Assembly: GCF_000745005.1 (NCBI RefSeq)
Contig: NZ_JQNB01000001.1
Location: 2,473,501-2,537,500 of the forward strand
Direction: 5' to 3'
From: Luteibacter sp. 9135
GTDB lineage: Bacteria; Pseudomonadota; Gammaproteobacteria; Xanthomonadales; Rhodanobacteraceae
DNA length: 64,000 bases
Notes under the pieces: generated by a model
Told to the model about the DNA's origin: nothing
Seen by the model: the letters and a program-made list of their open reading frames with translations, nothing else
The model's database searches: none
In this document: positions 26,263 to 35,016 of the stretch, piece by piece
How positions within the stretch are numbered: the stretch's first letter is position 1
How the letters are laid out: each line of letters opens with the position of its first letter
Made by a program: the position numbers and the translations under genes

Positions 26263-27153
26263 TTAGTCGCGGAAGCGCTTGGTGAGGTCGCCGTAGGCAT
26301 CGATGCGGCGATCGCGCAGGAACGGCCAGATGCGACGCACGTGCTCGCTGCGCTGCATGTCGACATCCACGATCAGCAACTCGCGACCCTCGGTGCCGGC
26401 CTGGGCGAGGAATTCGCCCTGCGGCCCGGCCACGAAACTGGAACCCCAGAACTGGATGCCGTTGCCGACAGCGGTGGGGTCGGCCTCGTAGCCGGTGCGG
26501 TTGCAGGCGAGCAAGGGCAGGCCGTTGGCCACGGCATGGCCGCGCTGCACGGTGATCCACGCCTCGCGCTGGCGTGCCTTCTCTTCGTCGGTGTCTTTCG
26601 GATCCCAGCCGATGGCGGTGGGGTAGAACAGGATGTCCGCACCGGCCAGCGCCATCATGCGCGCGGCTTCGGGGTACCACTGGTCCCAGCAGACCAGCAC
26701 GCCGAGCTTGCCGACCGAGGTGGGGATGGGATCGAAACCCAGGTCGCCCGGCGTGAAGTAGAACTTCTCGTAGAACGCCGGGTCGTCGGGGATGTGCATC
26801 TTGCGGTACTTGCCGGCGATGGCGCGAGAGCGATCGAAGACCACGGCCGTGTTGTGGTACAGGCCGGTGGCGCGTTTCTCGAACAGCGAGGCGACGACGA
26901 CGAGTTTCAGTTCCTCGGCCAGCCGGCCCAGGCGCTCGGTGCTCGGCCCGGGGATGGTCTCGGCGAGGTCGAACAGGTCGACGTTCTCGTGCTGGCAGAA
27001 GTACGGGCCGTTGTGCAGTTCCTGCAGCAGCACCAGCTCGACGCCGGCCGCGGCGGCATCGCGCAGGCCTTGCTCGATCGCGTCGAGGTTGGCTTCGCGG
27101 CTGCCGCGATCGGTTTCCTGGAGCAGGGCGACCTTGAGGGTGGTGCGGGACAT
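26263..27153 (-). CDS. aguB: N-carbamoylputrescine amidase
   Basis: A 296-residue carbon-nitrogen hydrolase (nitrilase superfamily) that turns N-carbamoylputrescine into putrescine, CO2 and ammonia. The catalytic triad is visible: Glu in LVLLQELHNGPYFCQ, Lys in GKYRKMHIPDDP and Cys in GVLVCWDQWYPEAAR. The PYFCQ and FYEKFYFTPGDLGF segments are typical of AguB. The start at 27153 fits the family. It follows aguA by 11 bases, so the two steps of the agmatine route are co-expressed. Confidence 0.95.
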   Translation of the reverse strand: MSRTTLKVALLQETDRGSREANLDAIEQGLRDAAAAGVELVLLQELHNGPYFCQHENVDLFDLAETIPGPSTERLGRLAEELKLVVVASLFEKRATGLYHNTAVVFDRSRAIAGKYRKMHIPDDPAFYEKFYFTPGDLGFDPIPTSVGKLGVLVCWDQWYPEAARMMALAGADILFYPTAIGWDPKDTDEEKARQREAWITVQRGHAVANGLPLLACNRTGYEADPTAVGNGIQFWGSSFVAGPQGEFLAQAGTEGRELLIVDVDMQRSEHVRRIWPFLRDRRIDAYGDLTKRFRD

Positions 27154-27164
27154 GAGGGGTTCCT

Positions 27165-28202
27165 TCAGGCGGCGACGGCGGCGGGAAGCTGCATGGTGAT
27201 GCAATGCAGGCTGCCGTTCTGCCAGATCAACGGACGGCATGGCACCTGCACCACCTCGCGGCCGGGGTGGGCGAGCCCGATGATGCGTGCGGCTTCGTCA
27301 TCACGGGCGTCGCCATACGACGGCACCAGCACGGCGCCGTTGACGATCAGGTAGTTGGCGTAGGACGCCGCGAGTCGACGGCCTTCGTCGAGGATCGGCT
27401 GCGCCCACGGCAGCGAGTGCAACGGATACGGCGTGCCTTCCGGCGTCCGCAGCGCGGCCAGTTCATCGGCCATCGTGCCGAGTTCCGCGAAGTGCGGATC
27501 GGTGCTGTCGTCGCATGCCTGGTACACGATGCCGCCGTCCTCGGAGAAGCGCGCCAACGTATCGATATGGGCGTCGGTGTCGTCGCCTTCAAGGTAACCG
27601 TGGTCCAGCCACAGCACGCGGTCGGCGTGCAGGGTGGTGGCCAGGGTGTCGGTCATCGTCTCGCGGGATAGCGTGGGGTGGCGCTGGGCGAGGCACTTCC
27701 ACGTGGTGAGCACGGTGCCACGGCCGTCGCTCTCGATGCCGCCGCCTTCCAGGGCCCAGTCGATGCGCCGGTGCGGCAGCCCCGACAACACGCCGCGCTC
27801 GAGCAGGCCGGCGATCAGCGCGTCGTCCTGGTCGGCGCCGAATTTGCCGCCCCAACCGGTGAACCGGTAGTCGTTCAGCAGCACGCCATTCGGACCGGTC
27901 AGGGTGATCGGGCCCGAATCGCGCAGCCAGGTATCGTCGTAGGGCAGTTCGATGAAGTGCAGGCGGGCCATGTCGGCACCGGCGTGCTCGACGGCCTGGC
28001 GCGCACGCTCACGCAGCGCGGCATCGGCCACGATCACATGCAGCGGTTCGAAGCGGGTGACGGCCACGGCCAGCGCGACATAGGTGGTCTCGACGTCGGC
28101 CAGGCGATCGGCCCAGTCGGTGTCCGCGTGGGGCCAGGCGATCAGGACGCCGGCCTGCGGCTCCCATTCGGCGGGCAGGCGATACGAGCTACGGTCGGTC
28201 AT
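27165..28202 (-). CDS. aguA: agmatine deiminase
   Basis: A 345-residue guanidino-group-modifying enzyme that converts agmatine to N-carbamoylputrescine. It shows PAEWEPQAGVLIAWPH, the substrate-site DTWLRDSGPI, EGGGIESDGRGTVLTT, a histidine motif DAHIDTLARF and the nucleophilic Cys in NGSLHCITMQLP near the end. The start at 28202 gives the usual N-terminus. It is first in the aguA-aguB-TraB operon. No arginine decarboxylase gene lies in the window to supply agmatine. Confidence 0.95.
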   Translation of the reverse strand: MTDRSSYRLPAEWEPQAGVLIAWPHADTDWADRLADVETTYVALAVAVTRFEPLHVIVADAALRERARQAVEHAGADMARLHFIELPYDDTWLRDSGPITLTGPNGVLLNDYRFTGWGGKFGADQDDALIAGLLERGVLSGLPHRRIDWALEGGGIESDGRGTVLTTWKCLAQRHPTLSRETMTDTLATTLHADRVLWLDHGYLEGDDTDAHIDTLARFSEDGGIVYQACDDSTDPHFAELGTMADELAALRTPEGTPYPLHSLPWAQPILDEGRRLAASYANYLIVNGAVLVPSYGDARDDEAARIIGLAHPGREVVQVPCRPLIWQNGSLHCITMQLPAAVAA

Positions 28203-28306
28203 GGCGGGCAACGGCGGCAAGGGGTGAGCCCGCTAGTGTAAAGCCTCCACCCCACCCACCACACACCCGCGCCGTTTGCCGCACCACCCGGTGCCGCACA
28301 CCCGGT

Positions 28307-28329
28307 GTAGGAGCGCACGATGTGCGCGA
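28307..28329 (+). repeat. single REP palindrome (GTAG family)
   Basis: GTAGGAGCGCAC, GAT, GTGCGCGA: a short hairpin headed by the GTAG tetranucleotide typical of REPs mobilised by RAYT transposases. It lies between the divergent aguA promoter side and a convergent gene end. Eight more copies are in the window. Confidence 0.75.
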
Positions 28330-28359
28330 TCCCGTACCCTCAACCGACCTTCAAGCCCC

Positions 28360-28701
28360 TCACCGCGAACCCTGCGGATTCACGTTGTTCCCCGCCGGCG
28401 TATTCAACACGGCATGCACCACATGGCTGCGCTCGAAATACACGATGTAGCCCGGATACATCCACCGGTTGATCACCGGCTGCTTCGCGCTGCCGCCGCC
28501 GCGGGCGTCCAGTTTCGAGGTGGGCGTACCGAACTGGCGTTCCACCTGGGCCATGCTCATGCCCTTGCGGGGCAGGTTCATCGCCTGCTCCTGCTGGACG
28601 CGGTTGACCAGCAGGCTGTCGCCGGCGTGAGCGACCGGGGCCAGGGCGGCGAACGCAACGGCCAGGGCGGTCGCGAGGAAAACAGGCTTGAAGGTGTTCA
28701 T
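28360..28701 (-). CDS. exported protein with BamE-like core
   Basis: A 113-residue protein with signal peptide MNTFKPVFLATALAVAFAAL, cleaved after AHA. The mature part NLPRKGMSMAQVERQFGTP and RWMYPGYIVYFERSHVVHAV follow the helix-turn-strand pattern of SmpA/BamE-like domains (GMSxxxVxxxxGxP), though it has no lipobox. Probably a periplasmic envelope protein. The start at 28701 is set by the signal peptide. It is divergent from the ABC-F gene. Confidence 0.65.
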   Translation of the reverse strand: MNTFKPVFLATALAVAFAALAPVAHAGDSLLVNRVQQEQAMNLPRKGMSMAQVERQFGTPTSKLDARGGGSAKQPVINRWMYPGYIVYFERSHVVHAVLNTPAGNNVNPQGSR

Positions 28702-28815
28702 GATGGCTCCGGCGCGCTCCCCATGCGGCGCAAGACGCCGTTTTAACAGATCGCCTCCACACACGCCATGGGGCGGCTATCATGGGCGGTCGCCAGCCGC
28801 CAGTTTGCCCAATTC

Positions 28816-30705
28816 ATGATCTCGTTCCGCAATCTTGCCCTTCGCCGGGGCAGCCGCACCCTGCTGTCGCAGATGGACCTCACCATTCAGAGCGGGTGGA
28901 GCCTCGGCGTCATCGGCCGTAACGGCTGTGGCAAGTCCACCCTGTTCGCCGCCCTCAAGGGCGAGCTCGAGCCGGAAGTGGGCGACCTGGACATGCCGTC
29001 CAAGGTCCGCCTGGCCTCGGTCGCGCAGGAAACCCCCGCGCTGCCGGACCCCGCCATCGACTACGTGCTGGGCGGCGATGTGGAGGTGGCGGCCGTCCTG
29101 AAGGCCGAGGCGGAAGCCTACGAGCGGGAAGACTACGAAGCCGTCGCGGTAGCCAACCAGCGCATCGAGGAACTGAACGGCTACGACGCCCGCGCGCGTG
29201 CCGGCCGGCTGATGCACGGTCTGGGCTTCAGCCCGGACACCCACGAGCGCGCGGTGGCGTCGTTCTCCGGCGGCTGGCGCGTGCGCCTGAACCTGGCCCG
29301 CGCGCTGATGGCGCCGTCCGACCTGCTGCTGCTGGACGAACCGACCAACCATCTGGACCTGGACGCCGTGCTGTGGCTGGAGGAATGGCTGCGCCGCTAC
29401 CCCGGCACGCTGCTGATCATCTCGCACGATCGCGAATTCCTCGACGGCGTGATCTCGCACACGATGCACCTGCACGACGGCACGGCCAAGCTCTACACCG
29501 GCAACTACACCGCCTTCGAGCGGCAGCGCGCGGAGCACCTGCGCCAGCAGCAGATCGCCCACGTGCGCGAGCAGGCCGAACGTGCCCACCTGCAATCCTT
29601 CATCGACCGCTTCAAGGCCAAGGCGAGCAAGGCCAAGCAGGCGCAGTCGCGCATGAAGCGCCTGGAAAAACTGGCCGGCACGGAAGCCGTGCGCGCCGAG
29701 CGCTCCTTCAGTTTCTCGTTCCCCACGCCGGACCGCCTGCCCACGTCGATGTTGCAGCTGGACCACATCGACGCCGGTTACGGCGAGCACGTGGTGCTGC
29801 GCGACGTCGCCTTCGGCCTGGAGGCCGGCGATCGCATCGGCCTGCTCGGCCCGAACGGCGCGGGTAAGTCCACCATGGTGAAGTCGCTGGTGGGTGAACT
29901 CGAGCCGCTCACGGGCGAGCGCTCGTTCCACAAGGACATGAAGATCGGCTACTTCGCCCAGCACACGGTGGAAAGCCTGCACGAAGGCTGGAGCGCGTAC
30001 GACCACTTGCAGGAGAAGGCGCCCGCCGCCGGCCAGCAGGCCTTGCGCGACTACCTGGGTACCTGGAATTTCCCGGCCGATCGCGTGTTCGAGCCGGTGG
30101 ACAAGTTCTCCGGCGGCGAGCGCGCGCGCCTGGCGCTGGCCCTGATCGCCTGGGACAAGCCGAACCTGCTGCTGCTCGACGAACCGACCAACCATCTCGA
30201 CCTGGACATGCGCGAAGCGCTTGCCGATGCGCTGGCCGAGTTCGACGGCGCACTGGTGCTGGTCTCGCACGATCGTCACCTGCTGGGTATGGTCTGCGAC
30301 GAGTTCTGGCGTGTCGCCGACGGCAACGTCGACGCCTTCGACGGTGACCTGGATGATTACGCGAAATGGCTGCGCTCGCGCGCCACCACGCGCAAGACCG
30401 CCGCCGTCGCCTCGGCCGCGGCGGAAGCGCCCATCCAGGCGTCCGCGAAGGAGAAACGCAAGCTCAGCGCCGAGGAACGCGAGAAGGAAAAACCGCTGCG
30501 CGCGCGGGTGAAGAAGATCGAGACGCAGATCGCCACGCTCGACAAGGAACTGGCCACGCTGGAAGGCAAGCTGGCTGATCCGAAGGTCTACGACGGCCCG
30601 ACGGTAGAGCTGATGAATCTCAGCCAGCGCCAGTCGACCTTGCGCGGCGAGAAGGAGGCCCTGGAGCTGGAATGGCTGGGCATCCTCGAGCAGATCGGGG
30701 ACTGA
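28816..30705 (+). CDS. ABC-F family ATPase (YheS-like)
   Basis: A 629-residue cytoplasmic protein with two ABC ATPase domains and no membrane part, of the family that acts on stalled ribosomes. Domain 1 has Walker A GRNGCGKST, signature SFSGGWRVRL and Walker B LLLLDEPTNHLDLD. The linker (about 240-300) is Arg/Lys-rich, as in ABC-F. Domain 2 has GPNGAGKST and FSGGERARLAL. The C-terminal 80 residues form a charged coiled coil as in YheS. The start at 28816 (MISFRNLALRRG) fits the family. It is 3 bases ahead of the RpfE-like gene. Confidence 0.9.
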   Translation: MISFRNLALRRGSRTLLSQMDLTIQSGWSLGVIGRNGCGKSTLFAALKGELEPEVGDLDMPSKVRLASVAQETPALPDPAIDYVLGGDVEVAAVLKAEAEAYEREDYEAVAVANQRIEELNGYDARARAGRLMHGLGFSPDTHERAVASFSGGWRVRLNLARALMAPSDLLLLDEPTNHLDLDAVLWLEEWLRRYPGTLLIISHDREFLDGVISHTMHLHDGTAKLYTGNYTAFERQRAEHLRQQQIAHVREQAERAHLQSFIDRFKAKASKAKQAQSRMKRLEKLAGTEAVRAERSFSFSFPTPDRLPTSMLQLDHIDAGYGEHVVLRDVAFGLEAGDRIGLLGPNGAGKSTMVKSLVGELEPLTGERSFHKDMKIGYFAQHTVESLHEGWSAYDHLQEKAPAAGQQALRDYLGTWNFPADRVFEPVDKFSGGERARLALALIAWDKPNLLLLDEPTNHLDLDMREALADALAEFDGALVLVSHDRHLLGMVCDEFWRVADGNVDAFDGDLDDYAKWLRSRATTRKTAAVASAAAEAPIQASAKEKRKLSAEEREKEKPLRARVKKIETQIATLDKELATLEGKLADPKVYDGPTVELMNLSQRQSTLRGEKEALELEWLGILEQIGD

Positions 30706-30708
30706 GGC

Positions 30709-31617
30709 GTGGGTGTCGTCCTCAACGTGTTGTTGCCGGGGCGCGACAAGCTCGCCACCGTGGTCCCATTCGCCACCTGGCTGGCGCGTGGCAGCACGTT
30801 GCCGGCCGCCGCGCCGGGTTACCTGGCGGCGATGGCCGAGTACTTCCGCTGGCCCGGCGGGCGGCTGCCCGCCGCCGCACTGATCCGTCAGTCGGTGGCC
30901 GGCGATGCAGGCACGGCGCAATGGCTGTCCGCCGATCCGGCCTGGGTGCAGCCCGAGCTCAGCGGCGCGCGCCTTTTGGCATGCGGCAACCTGGGGCTGA
31001 CGGTCGAGGAGTCGGCCGCCCTGGTGGCCGCGCTGACCGAAACGTTCGAGGCGGAAGGCATGCGCCTGCAGATGGGCGATGCGCAGCACTGGCAGCTGCG
31101 CCTGCCCGCTGACGTGGACGTGCCGTCCTTCCCCGAGCCGGAAGACGCGCTGGGTGCCGACCTCTTCGAGCAGTTGCCCAAGGGCGACGCCGGACGGCGC
31201 TGGCGTGCCCTGATCAACGAGGCGCAGGTGGTGTTGCACAACCATCCGGTGAACCACGCGCGCGCCTCGCGCGGCCTGCCGCCGGTCAACAGCGTGTGGC
31301 TGTGGGGACCGGGTGTGCTGCCCGACTGGATCGAGTGCGGCTTGTCGCGTATCCACAGCGACGACCTGCTGGCCTGGTCGCTGGGCCACAAGGCCGATGT
31401 CGATGTGCAGGCGCGCAGCGCGTTCGTCGGCAGCGATGCCTCGCCGTATACCTTGCTCGACCTGCAGGACGTGCAGGCGGACGATTTCGCACGGTCGTGG
31501 TGGCCCGCCATCCAGGCGCGGCTGGAAGACGGCGCGGAGCTTCGTCTCGCTTTCGCCGACGGCACGCGCACGGTACTGCGCAAGCATCACCGGCTGCGGT
31601 TCTGGCGCAAGCCATGA
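30709..31617 (+). CDS. RpfE-like protein of unknown function
   Basis: A 302-residue soluble protein starting with GTG. It resembles the Xanthomonadales proteins called RpfE, at times mislabelled as cofactor-independent phosphoglycerate mutases; in Xanthomonas rpfE lies beside recJ, as here. Visible segments include LACGNLGLTVEESAALVAAL, FEQLPKGDAGRRWRALINEA, VVLHNHPVNHARASRGLPPV, NSVWLWGPGVLP and a beta-rich C-terminus. No catalytic motif is clear. It overlaps recJ by 4 bases. The name rests on recalled family features and synteny. Confidence 0.65.
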   Translation: MGVVLNVLLPGRDKLATVVPFATWLARGSTLPAAAPGYLAAMAEYFRWPGGRLPAAALIRQSVAGDAGTAQWLSADPAWVQPELSGARLLACGNLGLTVEESAALVAALTETFEAEGMRLQMGDAQHWQLRLPADVDVPSFPEPEDALGADLFEQLPKGDAGRRWRALINEAQVVLHNHPVNHARASRGLPPVNSVWLWGPGVLPDWIECGLSRIHSDDLLAWSLGHKADVDVQARSAFVGSDASPYTLLDLQDVQADDFARSWWPAIQARLEDGAELRLAFADGTRTVLRKHHRLRFWRKP

Positions 31618-33323
31618 CGCGCCGCGTGTGGCGCCGACGCGAGGCGGAGGCCCCGCCGAGCGGCTGGCCCGGGCACGTCCATCCCGTCATCCAGCGCATC
31701 TATGCCGCGCGTGGCGTGTGCACGCCCGATGGCGTGGAACATCGCCTGGCGAGGCTGCTGTCGCCGACGCTGCTGGGCGGCATGGACCGTGCCGTGGCGG
31801 TGCTGATGGATGCCATCGCGAACGACCGGCACATCGTGGTGGCCGGCGATTACGACTGTGACGGCGCCACGGGCACGGCAGTCGCCGTGCGCGGCCTGCG
31901 TCTGCTGGGTGCGCGGCACGTGGCGCATGTGGTGCCCAACCGTTTCGTGCATGGTTATGGCCTCAGTGAAGCGCTGGTGGCATCGCTGCAACCGTCGCCG
32001 GACCTGATCGTCACCGTCGACAACGGCATCGCCAGCGTGGCCGGCGTCGCCGCGGCGCGGGCACGCGGCATCGGCGTGCTGATCACCGATCATCACCTGC
32101 CGGGCGACACGCTGCCCGAGGCCGATGCCATCGTGAACCCCAACCTCGCCGACGACGGTTTTCCCAGCAAGGCGCTGGCGGGCGTCGGCGTGATGTTCTA
32201 CCTGTTGCTGTCGCTGCGCGCCGCGATGCGCGATGCCGGCCGGTTCACGCAGGGCGAGCCCGACCTGGGCGCGCTGCTCGACCTGGTCGCGCTCGGCACC
32301 GTCGCCGATCTGGTGCCGCTGGATTTCAACAACCGCGTGCTGGTCGAGGCCGGCCTGAAACGCATGCGCGCCGGCAAGGCCTGCGCTGGCATCACCGCAC
32401 TGATCGAGGCCAGTGGCCGCTCGCTGGCCACCATCGCCGCGACCGACCTGGCCTTTGCCATCGGCCCCCGGCTCAACGCGGCGGGGCGGCTCGAAGACAT
32501 GTCGCTGGGCGTGGCTTGCCTGCTGACCGATGAGGTGGGCATCGCGCGGCGCTACGCGGAACAACTCTCCGGCATCAACCAGGAACGCCGCGAAATGCAG
32601 GCGGGCATGGTCGAGGAAGCCGAGCGCATGGTGGCGCTGGCACGGCACGTGGATGCCGTAGGCGTGGCGTTGTTCGACGAAGGCTGGCATCCGGGCATCG
32701 TCGGCCTGATCGCATCGAAGCTGAAAGAGAAACTGCATCGCCCCGTGCTGGCCTTCGCGCCCGCCGGCGACGACACCGACGAGCTGCGCGGTTCCGCACG
32801 CTCCATTCCCGGCTTCCACATCCGCGACGCGCTGGCCGAGATCGACGCGAAGCACCCCGGCCTGATCCTGCGCTTCGGCGGTCACGCGATGGCCGCCGGC
32901 CTCAGCCTGCAGGCGCGTGACTTCGACCGTTTCGCCGCGGCGTTCGACGCCGCCGCGCGCCGCCACCTCGACGACGACCACCTGCAGGCGCTGGTGCACA
33001 CCGACGGCGAGCTGGATTACCGCGACCACACGCTGGACCTGGCGAAGCAGCTTCGCCATGCCGGTCCCTGGGGCCAGGCCTTCCCCCCGCCGGTGTTCGA
33101 AGCGCGCTTCGAGTGCGCCTCGTGGAAACCCATGGGCAGCCGCCACCTGCGCCTGCAACTGCGGCACACCCAGGGCGGCGCGCCGCTGGAGGCGGTGATG
33201 TTCAACTGCTACGAAGGCACGCCACCACCCGCGCGCATGCGTGTTGCTTACGAGCTATCGGTCAACGACTGGCAGGGCAGGGAAAGCGTGCGGTTGCTGC
33301 TGACGCATATGGAAGCCCTTTAA
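31614..33323 (+). CDS. recJ: single-stranded-DNA-specific 5'-3' exonuclease RecJ
   Basis: A 569-residue DHH-family exonuclease used in RecF recombination and mismatch repair. Metal and catalytic motifs are present: VAGDYDCDGATGTA, VTVDNGI, LITDHHLPGD, AIGPRLNAAGRL and the DHHA1 part with FGGHAMAAGLSL. The C-terminal OB-like domain (about 450-569) contains RHLRLQLRHTQGG. The ATG at 31614 overlaps the stop of the preceding gene. Length is normal. Confidence 0.96.
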   Translation: MTRRVWRRREAEAPPSGWPGHVHPVIQRIYAARGVCTPDGVEHRLARLLSPTLLGGMDRAVAVLMDAIANDRHIVVAGDYDCDGATGTAVAVRGLRLLGARHVAHVVPNRFVHGYGLSEALVASLQPSPDLIVTVDNGIASVAGVAAARARGIGVLITDHHLPGDTLPEADAIVNPNLADDGFPSKALAGVGVMFYLLLSLRAAMRDAGRFTQGEPDLGALLDLVALGTVADLVPLDFNNRVLVEAGLKRMRAGKACAGITALIEASGRSLATIAATDLAFAIGPRLNAAGRLEDMSLGVACLLTDEVGIARRYAEQLSGINQERREMQAGMVEEAERMVALARHVDAVGVALFDEGWHPGIVGLIASKLKEKLHRPVLAFAPAGDDTDELRGSARSIPGFHIRDALAEIDAKHPGLILRFGGHAMAAGLSLQARDFDRFAAAFDAAARRHLDDDHLQALVHTDGELDYRDHTLDLAKQLRHAGPWGQAFPPPVFEARFECASWKPMGSRHLRLQLRHTQGGAPLEAVMFNCYEGTPPPARMRVAYELSVNDWQGRESVRLLLTHMEAL

Positions 33324-33357
33324 GGGTCGAAGCCGCTTTCCTCGTAGGGTGCGGGGA

Positions 33358-33442
33358 GGAGGCGTCGGGTGGTCACCCTCTGCGCTCGGGCAGCGGCCGC
33401 AAGCGGCCGAACTCGCTCAGAGGATGACCACCCGACACCTCC
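33358..33442. repeat. long palindrome, copy 1 of a two-copy family
   Basis: Outer TCGGGTGGTCA (33365-33375) pairs perfectly with TGACCACCCGA (33425-33435). Next CCTCTG pairs with CAGAGG, and the tip is CGGCCGC, AA, GCGGCCG. Flanking GGAGGCG and CACCTCC extend the stem. The gap 33324-33760 has no gene; it contains this copy and the inverted copy at 33569. Confidence 0.8.
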
Positions 33443-33568
33443 CTGACCACTGAGGTTGCGGGCTGGGAAAGCAACGCTCGCCGCGTCGCACGGAGCGGCA
33501 TCCCCAGGGTGGAGCCCCCGAAGTCGCCGCCGCTTTGCTCTCCACCCCCGTTTGCCTCTGTCGTCGCA

Positions 33569-33651
33569 GAGGTGCTGGGTGGTTACGCTCTGAGCGAGTT
33601 CGGCCGCTTGCGGCCGCTGCTCGAGCGCAGAGTGTGACCACCCAGCACCTC
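33569..33651. repeat. long palindrome, copy 2 (inverted)
   Basis: CTGGGTGGTTA (33575-33585) pairs with TGACCACCCAG (33635-33645), GAGGTG with CACCTC outside and CGCTCTG with CAGAGTG inside, with the same GCGGCCG tip. It is the reverse complement of copy 1 with small differences, several of which are compensated by their partner. Confidence 0.8.
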
Positions 33652-33760
33652 GTCGCCGCGCCATGCGAGAACGACGGCTTCGGCTTCGGGAGGTGTACCA
33701 GACGTGGTAGAAGAATCAGCACGACATTACCGACAGCCAGCTACTCGGGGAATAACGCCC

Positions 33761-34090
33761 ATGACTAAGATTTTATTCTTAGCAACGGCTTGCATTGGAC
33801 TCGTCGCTAGCTACGTCATGTTCAAGATGCGCTACGGGTGGTACCTCGCGAATGCGGATGCTCACTTCCTCGATCTTGGGTTTCTGACGGTTGCCTGCGC
33901 ATTGGTCGTACTTTGGGTGGTCTTTCCCAGCCGTGTAGCCGTAGCTGTGGTGGGTGCTGCGCTTTTTGTTTTCCCTCCGCTGCTCAAGCCCGATACCTTT
34001 GTGGGGCTTGATATTCCCTTTGCCGCCCTGTCTCTGATCCCCATCTTCCTACTCGTTATCGCTACACACCTTCGGCAGCCGGCGCTTTAG
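33761..34090 (+). CDS. small membrane protein of unknown function
   Basis: A 109-residue protein with four hydrophobic segments (ILFLATACIGLVASYV, LDLGFLTVACALVVLWVVF, VAVAVVGAALFVFPPLL, FAALSLIPIFLLVIAT). No family is recognised. Codon use differs from its neighbours: the first codons run ATG ACT AAG ATT TTA TTC TTA, with TTA leucines rarely seen elsewhere in the window. That and its place beside the palindrome pair suggest recent acquisition. The ATG at 33761 is set by the first hydrophobic segment. Confidence 0.55.
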   Translation: MTKILFLATACIGLVASYVMFKMRYGWYLANADAHFLDLGFLTVACALVVLWVVFPSRVAVAVVGAALFVFPPLLKPDTFVGLDIPFAALSLIPIFLLVIATHLRQPAL

Positions 34091-34198
34091 GGCCCGCGGC
34101 GGATTCGCGTCCGTGCCCAGCGACTTGCCTGAAAAACCTCAGGCAAACCTGCCGCGCCGTCCACATATCTGAGACGGGGCCCACCTAATCTCGGCCCC

Positions 34199-34555
34199 AT
34201 GGCCACGGTGAACTGGATACGGATGGGTGAGCGGCAGTACGCGGTCCTCGATGGGACGACGCGGCCGTTCGCGCGGGTCAGTCCGCAGGACGGGCGCTGG
34301 GTGGTGCGCTGGCGCTATGGGCCGCGGCAGGGGCAGGGGGCCGTACTGCGGGGGATGTCCCTGATGCAGCGCATGGTGACGCGCTGGGCCGAGCACAACG
34401 AGGCTAAGCTGCGGAAGCTCATTCCGCCACCGGTGCAGGCCTATGCGCCGCCCAGCGCGGTGGAGCGCTATTTCTACGACGCTATCTGGCCCGGCTACGT
34501 GCCGGCGTCGCGCCGGCCGCGGCGGGAAGGACGAAAAGGGCGGGAGCGCCATTGA
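34199..34555 (+). CDS. hypothetical protein, basic C-terminus
   Basis: A 118-residue soluble protein beginning MATVNWIRMGERQYAVLDG and ending in a very basic tail (SRRPRREGRKGRERH). A central segment RWVVRWRYGPRQGQGAVLRG is beta-like. No domain is recognised. It lies between two other small orphans; 33652-33760 and 34091-34198 hold nothing I can name. Confidence 0.45.
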   Translation: MATVNWIRMGERQYAVLDGTTRPFARVSPQDGRWVVRWRYGPRQGQGAVLRGMSLMQRMVTRWAEHNEAKLRKLIPPPVQAYAPPSAVERYFYDAIWPGYVPASRRPRREGRKGRERH

Positions 34556-34611
34556 GCCGGGGGCACACCCCCCACACATAGGCTGCATATCGTCTTCCCG
34601 CAGGTGGCGCC

Positions 34612-34965
34612 ATGTCTCCCGAGTGTTTCGTCTCCGCCCTCCAGCAGGCCGTGGTCCGTGACAACCTCGCCGTCTACGCCGAACTGTTCCGCACCACGCC
34701 GGCCGAGCGCGCGGTGGACCCGCATTGGGTGAACGCGCTGGAACTGTTCAACGGGCTGGACGAGGCCGGCAAGGAGGTCTTCCTCCAGGTGATCTGCCAC
34801 ACGATGATCGATACCACGGCCAATCTGCTCGGTATCGTCGACGGCTGCTGCCCGGTGGCGGGTATCGAGGGCGACGTGACATTGTGCATCGACGGCCGGC
34901 CCATCGGTGGCGAGTTGCAGGAGCTGTTCCTGGAGCTCAACGAGGCGACGGACGACGCCGGCTGA
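34612..34965 (+). CDS. hypothetical protein
   Basis: A 117-residue acidic, mostly helical protein: ECFVSALQQAVVRDNLAVYA, ELFNGLDEAGKEVFLQVICH, then a short beta part (GDVTLCIDGRPIGGELQ) and an acidic helix (LFLELNEATDD). No signal or membrane segment. The pattern recalls small immunity-like or nuclear transport factor-like orphans, but I cannot support a family. Confidence 0.5.
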   Translation: MSPECFVSALQQAVVRDNLAVYAELFRTTPAERAVDPHWVNALELFNGLDEAGKEVFLQVICHTMIDTTANLLGIVDGCCPVAGIEGDVTLCIDGRPIGGELQELFLELNEATDDAG

Positions 34966-35016
34966 CGTTGCGCGCGGTCGCTGGCACACTGGGGCCTGTT
35001 CGTTCCAGGTCATGCC

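Noticed and set aside
28780..31590. A 936-codon minus-strand frame opposite the ABC-F and RpfE-like genes
   Set aside because: A shadow frame; it has no motifs and the opposite strand has two well-formed genes.
33320..33722. Short frames over the palindrome pair
   Set aside because: They read through stems on both strands, lack ribosome sites and give no protein-like sequence.
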